From the NCBI GenBank assembly GCA_030068145.1, contig JAPJBO010000591.1:62001-126000 (forward strand): a DNA stretch of 64,000 nt. The letters run 5' to 3'. A program made the translations under genes and the position numbers. This document shows positions 57,506 through 64,000 of the stretch, piece by piece (the first letter of the stretch is position 1; every line of letters begins with the position of its first letter). Source of the stretch: Diplonema papillatum. Its lineage: Eukaryota > Euglenozoa > Diplonemea > Diplonemida > Diplonemidae. A model generated the notes under the pieces. That model was not told where the DNA came from, did not search any database, and saw nothing but the letters and a program-made list of their open reading frames with translations.

Positions 57506-58279
57506 GCGCAAACCGTCTTGCTTTCGAACCTGCCCATAAAGGAGCAGACGCAGCTGATGGCCGACACCGACATCTTCCTCTGCAACGAGGGCACGCTGGG
57601 CACCGCGTTTTTCCTGATGCCGCCGGGCAGCGTGTGGTACAGCGTGATGAACGTCTTCAGAAGGGACGTGCACTACGACTTGTACCGCCCGTACTCCCAG
57701 CGCCACCTGTTCTGGAACACGGGGGGCAACATAGACTGGTTCGCGCCGGCCATTCCTTGGGTGAAGGCGGTGCACTACGACCGGTACCTTATGGCCGACG
57801 TCACGAAGGACGCGACGACAGCCAACTTCCGGAACTACCTCCCGAACTGGAGCGTTTCCCTCAACAAGACGCGGTTTTTGAAGCCTTTCGCGGCCGCAAT
57901 CCGGTTTCTAGACGCCGGTGCGACCCGAACGGACTCCGACAACCACAGCGTCATGGGCCGGTTGTGCGGGAGGATAATGCGGGCGCTGCCTCACGTGCGC
58001 CCGCTCTTTACGTCCGTCAAGTGCGCGTACGGAATGTCGTGGCTGTGCGAGTATCTGGTCAACGGCCACTCCAGCCTCAGGGACACGCACCCGAAGTGGA
58101 AGCGGGGGTGCGGGCACCTGCCGTCGCTGCAGGAGCTCGGCATCGAAGACGAACGCGACGCGTGGTTGGCGGAAGAAGGCATCGACGAAGAGCCGCGGGC
58201 GATCGCATGCCCAAAGCCTCCTTTGCTGCCTCATCCGTGCACCGTGCGTCACCCGTGCTGCGCAGACGGGAAGACGTAA
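57506..58279 (+). CDS. GT61/DUF563-type glycosyltransferase, exon 2 (C-terminus)
   Basis: Enters in phase 0 after cccgcacag, joining RTALK to AQTVLLSNLPIKEQTQLMAD, which is the expected family order. The core reads ADTDIFLCNEGTLGTAFFLM then PPGSVW, in the place of the usual (G/P)HGAGLTN...PPG motif; the His-Gly of that motif is replaced by Asn-Glu-Gly. It ends at TAA. The last codons overlap a good donor (gaagac|gtaagc), so a further exon is possible. Total for two exons: 2016 bases, 671 residues. Confidence 0.85.
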   Translation, partial: AQTVLLSNLPIKEQTQLMADTDIFLCNEGTLGTAFFLMPPGSVWYSVMNVFRRDVHYDLYRPYSQRHLFWNTGGNIDWFAPAIPWVKAVHYDRYLMADVTKDATTANFRNYLPNWSVSLNKTRFLKPFAAAIRFLDAGATRTDSDNHSVMGRLCGRIMRALPHVRPLFTSVKCAYGMSWLCEYLVNGHSSLRDTHPKWKRGCGHLPSLQELGIEDERDAWLAEEGIDEEPRAIACPKPPLLPHPCTVRHPCCADGKT

Positions 58280-58398
58280 GCTGTTTTGGGGCTTCGTCGG
58301 TTCGTTCCTTTGAACTTGGACTTGCAGAAATGCGCCTTCCAATCTTGGTCCCACTGTCCTGACCCGCGTCATGTGTCAGCGCTGGTTAACATTTCGTG

Positions 58399-58470
58399 CG
58401 GCGATCGCCCGCAAGCCTCCTTTGCTGCCGCACCCGTGCACCGTGCGCCATCCGTGCTGCGCAAACTGGA
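58399..58470 (+). pseudogene. Copy of the glycosyltransferase 3' end
   Basis: gcgatcgcccgcaagcctcc, tttgctgccgcacccgtgca, ccgtgcgccatccgtgctgc match 58199-58262 with small changes, 200 bases downstream of the original. Confidence 0.8.
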
Positions 58471-60189
58471 ATGCGACATAGCGCGCAGAAATGCACACTT
58501 TCCCATTGTGTGCCGCCGTCATCCTGGCCCACGCACTGTAGTCATCGAAGCGCTGGTGAACACTTTGTGAAGGACCCAGCAGGTCTATGATGCTCCTGAA
58601 TGTCCTAGGCTGCACGCGCAGCGCACACATTAAACGAGTTTGAGAGCCTTCCGGTTATCTTATCTTGACTACGACCGGGCAAGAAACAGTCGATTCGCGG
58701 CCATTTTCGGTGTTGTAAGCAACATTGAGCGCATCGTCTCGCCTCACCAGATGTTGTAAACTTGTTGCATTAGTGTGATTGTCAGGCCTTCGACTACCCT
58801 GAGCAACGCACTATGCACACTCCGTGTCTACGTCACACCAGATAGACACCCCTACCAAGAACGGATGGCAACCGACGGAATCAGTGCAAGTTGCTGGCTT
58901 GCGCTTACGGCATTCAGCATTTAAGAAGACAAAATTGCAAATCATCACGGCGCAAATTTCCCCCAACGGTTTCTCATCCTAGATATCTGGAAGTTTCCGC
59001 ACGGGACTCGCCTGTGTACCTTCCTCGGACTCCACGAGGAAGGCCGCGAGAAGAACCGCGCGGCGCGTTGCCGTACACCGATCATATTCATGGCTGACTG
59101 TCCGATCGAAAATTAAGGGGACCGGATAACTCGCGCAGGGCCCAGGGTTTGGGTCGGTCAGTGTTCGGAACCGGGGTTTTATGGTACGGGCTAGAAAGGT
59201 GGCGGTCTCTTTGCTTGACGGCAAACAACCGGGAACGGAGCTTCAAAGCAGAAAATCCTGATTTAACCCCATGCCCGGGCCACCTCCGAGCACACAAGTG
59301 CAAACGGGAAATCTTAACGGTTTTTTTTTTTTGCTTTGCTGTCCTGCGCTATCGCGTGAAATCCCAGTATACCCCCGGACGGTACCGGGCGAAACCCGCG
59401 TCTCCAACCTAGCTAGCCGTAGACGCTTGTGTATTTTTCCCGCCGGATGCGCGGCCACCACGTCTTGCCTCGGCCCCTTTTTGTTGCTAATATCCAGAAT
59501 CTCCGCGAGCACCGGTGTACCGGGGAAAGCCTTTACGGCTTCACGGTCGCTAGGTCAACTCTCCGACGATGCGACAGAACAGTAAGACGTGGACATGGCG
59601 GCCCTCGATAAATTCATCAGAGAGGGGAGGCGAGAGCTTCGAGGTCGGCCAAAAGGGCACGCACTCAAGCAAGCTCATCAGTGGCAGCTTTGCGGCACCG
59701 TCAGTACAACCCCCCCGTGTGAGGCGTTTCAAGGGTCAACCCTTCCTTCAAAAAGCAATCCACAAATAACGCTAAAAAGAGACGACTGCATCATCCGGGG
59801 CCTGTGGACATGGTCAACAGGGTCGTCGTCACCACTTCAGATCTCTGCATCCGGGTTGCGGAATGTTCACGCATTCCCTTTCGGCAATCCCCGCACGTCC
59901 GAGCAAGCTCGTCAGTGGCAGCTTCGAGGCGGGCAATTGCACCTTGCCTTAGGACCGACTGACGCCCGTGTCCAATTGCTGTTGGCACGGAAACCCTTCT
60001 CCACTTCGGCCTTCAGTGTTCTCCGTTGAATATTCGCTCCTGCAACCACGATCTACTGGTTTTGCGAGTTGTACGCACAAGTGACGGGAGCCTTACGTGT
60101 TCGGCGAATGAAGATATTATCAGCATTCAGTGATGGAGGCACATGCAGAGCAACAACCACCTGCTACTACTGATGAGCATGTTCGTTAG
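58471..60189. other. Intergenic, no recognised gene
   Basis: Contains dispersed repeat DR4 at 58762-58812. A 146-codon + frame at 59589-60029 (MDMAALDKFIREGRRELRGR) is internally repetitive: agcaagctcatcagtggcag at 59669 recurs with changes at 59901. It is not recognised. Confidence 0.45.
58762..58812 (+). repeat. Dispersed repeat DR4
   Basis: ttgttgcattagtgtgattg, tcaggccttcgactaccctg, agcaacgcacta; same as 38301-38352. Confidence 0.88.
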
Positions 60190-60775
60190 GCTAGTCCGCC
60201 CAGACACGCACCCAGCGTTCTCTTTCGAGTTTACCACGAAAGAATCTACCCCAAACGACTTCAAATAAAAATCTATAACTCTAAAAACTCCGCCCTTTAG
60301 GGATCAACCGTCTTCGGGTGGGCTAGTCTGACACACCCTGCTGTCCGCTGGGGGGAACCAAACACGCTGCCAGCGTTCTCTTTCGAGTTTACAGTTCGTC
60401 ACGAAAAAAGCTACCCCAAATGACTTCCACCGGTAAATAAAACCTGTCTTCGGGTGGCTGCTGTTCGCTGGGGGGGAACCAAACACGCTGCCAGCGTTCT
60501 CTTTCGAGTTTACAGTTCACGAAAAAAGCTACCCCAAATGACTTCCACCAGTATAAAACCTCCGCTCTTTAGGGATCAACCGCCTTCGGGGGGGTAGTCT
60601 GACCCACCCTTCTGTTCGCTGGGGGGAACCAAACACGCTGCCAGCGTTCTCTTTCTAGGTTACAGCTACGAAAAAAAAGCTACCCCAAATGACTTCCACC
60701 GGTAAATAAAACCCCCGCCCTTTAGGGATCAACCGTCTTCGGGTGGGGGCTCTGCTGTCCGCTGGGGGGATCCAC
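60190..60775 (+). repeat. Tandem array, about 120-150-bp unit, about four copies
   Basis: Each unit contains aaacacgctgccagcgttct, ctttcgagtttacag, aaaaagctaccccaaatgac, ttccaccggtaaataaaac, cctttagggatcaaccg and ctgttcgctggggggaacc. Unit length varies because some blocks are missing. The phrase gaccaacttca.ccggta also links it to 29748 and 23355. Confidence 0.9.
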
Positions 60776-60779
60776 CAGC

Positions 60780-61215
60780 CCCCCCTCCCTTCCCGCGCCG
60801 CCGCGAAATGAAGCTCCGGCTGCCGCCCTCCCATTTGGATCCGCCCGAGCTCCAGCAGCGCAAAGAGCGGCTGCTGGTGGCGGCAGGACTCGGCAGCACG
60901 GAGTGGACGGCCGCCGCCGACGTTCCCCGCGAAGCCGTGTCGAGGGCGCGGGTGCTGTGCATGGACGAACTTGAGCTGTACCGCTGGAACCCGTTCGTGG
61001 CGAAGGAGGGCCGGTCGTCCCTTGCTGTCGGTTTCGTCAGCCACTGGAACGAGCTGAAGATGGTTCGCATGCTGAAGAACACACTCGAACGAGCAACCGA
61101 CGACGCAGCCGTGAAGGGCCCAGTGGCAAGCTGGCTCCAGGTCTTGTGCCTTTTTATTAGCTGCATGCAATTCACGCGGAAACTAGTAGGCCTACCTTCT
61201 GATCGTGATCACTGA
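60780..61215 (+). CDS. Orphan exon resembling a Rubisco-LSMT substrate-binding domain
   Basis: Open from about 60780 (possible acceptor ccaccag) to TGA at 61215. Family-like stretches are RREMKLRLPPSHLDPPELQQ, RKERLLVAAGL, SRARVLCMDELELYRWNPF and SHWNELKMVRMLKNTLERA, in the order seen in the helical domain that follows SET in Rubisco-LSMT/SETD6-type lysine methyltransferases. No SET part precedes it within reach. The ORF's last 35 residues (LCLFISCMQFTRKLVGL) are probably intron read-through. It may be the end of an older tandem copy of the SET gene that starts at 62529, or an exon moved out of order. Confidence 0.6.
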
Positions 61216-61567
61216 CCACCTGCAGCCACGTCCAAAATCCGAGTTCATTCGTTGGTCGTCTCTGATCCTTGGATCGTAAAACGTTATTCCTTTGCTCTTT
61301 GCTCTCGATCACTGCCCCGGGGGGCAGTTGCATCTTCAGGCGTAAATATGCGATGCTAATCGGCGAAACAGTTGAAGTTCACCACACAAGGACAAGAAGG
61401 AGGGCGACGAGTGATTCGTGCCACTTCCCGGTCCGAGCGAGTCTCGGAACAGGACTCAAAACTTTGACCCAGGTCGCGACTGCCGACCATGACGGGTGCT
61501 TGCACCAGGAGTTTGGAGCAGCTCAAGCTCATTGCACAGAGAGAGCTTGCCACATCCTCGGGTGAGA

Positions 61568-62060
61568 TGTGCCGCCTGTGTAAAGGCACTCAGCTGTTGT
61601 TAACTGCACGGGGCCAGTCCCATGCAGTTAACAGCGAGATGAAACAAAAGTCTTGAGCCGAGTGCCGGGAGCTGACAACCACCCACGCTCTATCCATCCC
61701 CCGAAAGATCGCGAGAGGAGTCACAGGACCCAAAGCAGCATGACGAAAACTGACGACTGGTCAGCCGATACCCACTTAAAGCCCTGAACTCAAACACACA
61801 CACCCTGTGACAGGATGTGCCGCGTGTGTAAAGACACTCAGCTGTTGCACGGGACCAGGAACCCCGTGCAGTTAACACCGCGAGATGAAAACAAAAGTCT
61901 TGAGCCGAGTGCCGGATGGAGCTGACAACCACCCACGCTCTATCCATCCCCCCGAAAGATCGCGAGAGGAGTCATAGGACCCAAAGCAGCGTGACGAAAA
62001 CTGACGACTGGTCAGCCGATACCTAATTAAAGCCCTGAACTCAAACACACACATTGCATA
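61568..62060 (+). repeat. Two tandem copies of an about 245-bp unit with hairpin
   Basis: Both units contain gtgccg.gtgtgtaaag, cactcagctgttg, agtcttgagccgagtgccgg, ctatccatcccc.cgaaaga and cagccgatacc. The first holds the hairpin gttaactgcacgg...catgcagttaac. The second unit begins ctgtgacaggatgtgccg, which is the same 18-base sequence found at the start codon of the SET gene (62519-62536). Confidence 0.9.
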
Positions 62061-62099
62061 TGTAAAGCGACAGCAAGAGTAGTGGTATTTCATTGTTGC

Positions 62100-62190
62100 G
62101 GCCTCCCACCTATTCTACACCTCTCGTGTCACTGCACAAAGTCAGACTAGAGTCAAACTCAACAGGTTCTTCTTTCCCCGCTGACAGGTT
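62100..62190 (+). repeat. Copy of the segment at 23165-23265
   Basis: cctcccacctattctacacc, actgcacaaagtcagactag, agtcaaactcaac and ttctttccccgctgacag are shared. Confidence 0.85.
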
Positions 62191-62343
62191 CAAGTCCGTT
62201 CCCTTGACTGCTGTTTCGCCAGATAGTAGGTAGGGACAGAAGGAATCTCATTGGTCCATTCATGCGCGTCTTTAGTTAGAAGACGAGACATTTGGCTACC
62301 TTCAGAGAGTCATAGTTACTCCCGTCGTTTACCCGCGCTTGAC

Positions 62344-62514
<171 letters not shown>

Positions 62515-62528
62515 ACCACTGTGACAGG

Positions 62529-62851
62529 ATGTGCCGTGAGTCGGCAAACGAGCCGGAGAAAACCAACGAACGGTGGGCGCCGGTCACCGACGAGCCGCAC
62601 GAGGAACTCATGCGCTGGCTGTCGGCCGCTGCCCCTTGGCCCTGCGTCACGGCCCCAGCGCTGTTCCCCGAAACCACCGGCAGGGGCTTGGTGTTCACGC
62701 AGGACGTGCGCCCTCCGATGCCTGTTGTCGCCGTGCACCGGTCCTTGCTTTTCAACGCGGAAGCCGTCGACCGGCACGTGCTGAGCTCTGTCTTCAAAGA
62801 GCTTGAGCTCGACTCCGACACCGCAGTGCTGCTCTTGCTGATACACGAACG
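62529..62851 (+). CDS. SET-domain lysine methyltransferase (Rubisco-LSMT/SETD6-like), exon 1
   Basis: ATG, then the N-terminal half of a SET domain of the Rubisco-LSMT type: MRWLSAAAPWP, TTGRGLVFTQDVRPPMPVVA (the family's GRG block), VHRSLLFNAEAV and DTAVLLLLIHE before the splice. These enzymes transfer methyl groups from S-adenosylmethionine to lysines of chloroplast, nuclear or cytosolic proteins. The exon ends in phase 2 (gaa cg|gtgtgt), which exon 2 completes. An alternative is that cacag-type AG (gtgacag) at 62527 is an acceptor and a further exon lies upstream. Confidence 0.8.
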
Positions 62852-62889
62852 GTGTGTTACCTTCACCAGTTCCGCACGCGCTACTCTGA

Positions 62890-63710
62890 AGGCCTGTCCC
62901 TTCAGGAAAGTTGACCCACATCAAGGCCTCTCAAGGCCTGTCCCTTCAGGAAAGTTGACCCACATCAAGGCTTCTAACGGCCTGTCCCTTAAGGAAAGTT
63001 GACCCACATCAAGGCCTCTCAAGGCCTGACCCTTCAGGAAAGTTGACCCACATCAAGGCTTCTAACGGCCTGTCCCTTAAGGAAAGTTGACCCACATCAA
63101 GGCTTCTAACGGCCTGTCCCTTAAGAAAAGTTGACCCATCAAGGCTTCTAAAGGCCGTCCCTTCAGGAAAGTTGACCCACATCAAGGCTTCTAACGGCCT
63201 GTCCCTTAAGGAAAGTTGACCCACATCAAGGCTTCTAACGGCCTGTCCCTTAAGGAAAGTTGACCCACATCAAGGCCTCTCAAGGCCTGTCCCTTCAGGA
63301 AAGTTGACCCACATCAAGGCCTCTCAAGGCCTGTCCCTTCAGGAAAGTTGACCCACATCAAGGCTTCTAACGGCCTGTCCCTTAAGGAAAGTTGACCCAC
63401 ATCAAGGCTTCTAACGGCCTGTCCCTTAAGAAAAGTTGACCCATCAAGGCTTCTAAAGGCCGTCCCTTCAGGAAAGTTGACCCACATCAAGGCTTCTAAC
63501 GGCCTGTCCCTTAAGGAAAGTTGACCCACATCAAGGCTTCTAACGGCCTGTCCCTTAAGGAAAGTTGACCCACATCAAGGCCTCTCAAGGCCTGTCCCTT
63601 CAGGAAAGTTGACCCACATCAAGGCCTCTCAAGGCCTGTCCCTTCAGGAAAGTTGACCCACAGCAAGGCCTCTAACGGTCTGCCCCACTAGGAAAGTTGA
63701 CCCACATCAA
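62890..63710 (+). repeat. Tandem array, 44-bp unit, about 18 copies
   Basis: Two unit types alternate in blocks: caaggcctctcaaggcctgt-cccttcagg and caaggcttctaacggcctgt-cccttaagg, each followed by aaagttgacccacat. A block of seven units (about 305 bp, 63009-63313) is repeated exactly in the next 305 bases, showing block-wise expansion. Confidence 0.97.
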
Positions 63711-63720
63711 GGCTCCCTCA

Positions 63721-63793
63721 AGGAACCCTTTCGACAATGGTCACCCCGAGACTTTAAAACCCCGGATCTCCAAGCGACATTTCACTCTAAAAT
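63721..63793 (+). repeat. 60-bp pre-exon motif, copy 8, at the splice site
   Basis: aggaaccctttcgacaatgg, tcaccccgagactttaaaac, cccggatctccaagcgacat, ttcactctaaaa, then tag as 3' splice site at 63793-63795. Confidence 0.9.
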
Positions 63794-63795
63794 AG

Positions 63796-64000
63796 GTACG
63801 TCAACCCGCGAGGGCCGTGGGGCGCGTTCGTTCGGCTGCTGCCTGCGGAATACTCGACGTTGTTCCAGTGGTCGCCGGCGGACTTGGCTGAGCTGGCGGG
63901 CACTCCACTGCTGAGCGACACGCTGGAGCAGAAGCAGAAGCTGCAGGGCTTCTGGGACGACCTGCTGCCCCGTTTGAGGAAGCGGCCGGACGTGTTCGAC
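63796..64000 (+). CDS. SET-domain lysine methyltransferase, exon 2 (cut by window edge)
   Basis: One base completes the Arg codon of exon 1, giving LLIHE-R-YVNPRGPWGAFVRLLPAEY, then STLFQWSPADLAELAGTPLL. This is the usual order in Rubisco-LSMT-type SET proteins (HER...S.W..Y...LP..Y....W...L..L.GT.L). It is open to the end of the window. The catalytic NHS and Tyr motifs would lie in sequence beyond the edge. Confidence 0.83.

Larger units (their letters stand above)
62852..63795 (+). other. Intron of the SET gene, tandem array plus 60-bp motif
   Basis: Donor gtgtgttacc, acceptor ctctaaaatag. Of 944 bases, about 820 are the 44-bp array and most of the rest is one copy of the 60-bp motif, whose last bases form the 3' splice site. 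Confidence 0.82.

Noticed and set aside
62890-63710. Repeat protein with units such as MGQLSLRDRPLEAL on the minus strand
   Set aside because: Frame over the 44-bp array inside a well-supported intron. The unit length is not a multiple of three, and only parts stay open.

Overview
The window is nuclear DNA from a eukaryote, most likely a unicellular one. Genes are split by GT-AG introns, coding exons are very GC-rich, and most of the remaining sequence is tandem arrays, (CA)n tracts, short dispersed repeats, LINEs and a broken Mutator-like transposon. No lineage-specific marker was found, so the organism is not named.

Every host gene I can support lies on the + strand. In order they are: (1) the last two exons of an unrecognised gene with an acidic, serine-rich C-terminus (1066-1200, 4914-5105); (2) a 369-aa TPR protein of the Acl4 type, a chaperone of ribosomal protein uL4, in three exons over 10.6 kb (6745-17316); (3) a single-exon voltage-sensing PTEN-like phosphatase with a huge glutamine-rich N-terminus (23902-27279); (4) ribosomal protein eS27 (39726-39986); (5) a GT61/DUF563-type glycosyltransferase in two exons separated by 8.2 kb (48016-58279); (6) an orphan exon resembling a Rubisco-LSMT substrate-binding domain (about 60775-61215); (7) the first two exons of a SET-domain lysine methyltransferase running off the right edge (62529-64000). 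Splice phases agree at every junction I propose in genes 1, 2, 5 and 7. Genes 2 and 4 both concern ribosome production; otherwise I see no pathway link.

Transposons: LINE-A has one long open copy (8581-12910) and one short 3' fragment (91-837). Both sit inside introns, at the same site of a foldback repeat, with about 50-bp target duplications. A second APE-type LINE, LINE-B, is decayed (about 42640-47395). A Mutator-like element lies in the glycosyltransferase intron with its two halves in opposite orientation (52400-55929). I saw no capsid, envelope, protease or integrase signature.

Three patterns stand out. First, a dispersed motif of about 60 bp lies just before exons and in one case forms the 3' splice site. 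Second, four of the multi-exon or long genes have truncated DNA-level copies of their own exons nearby. Third, the tandem arrays are large and some are perfectly homogeneous: 3.07 kb of a three-module minisatellite, 16 identical 40-bp units, a 44-bp array filling an intron, and about 99-bp and 92-bp arrays on either side of eS27.
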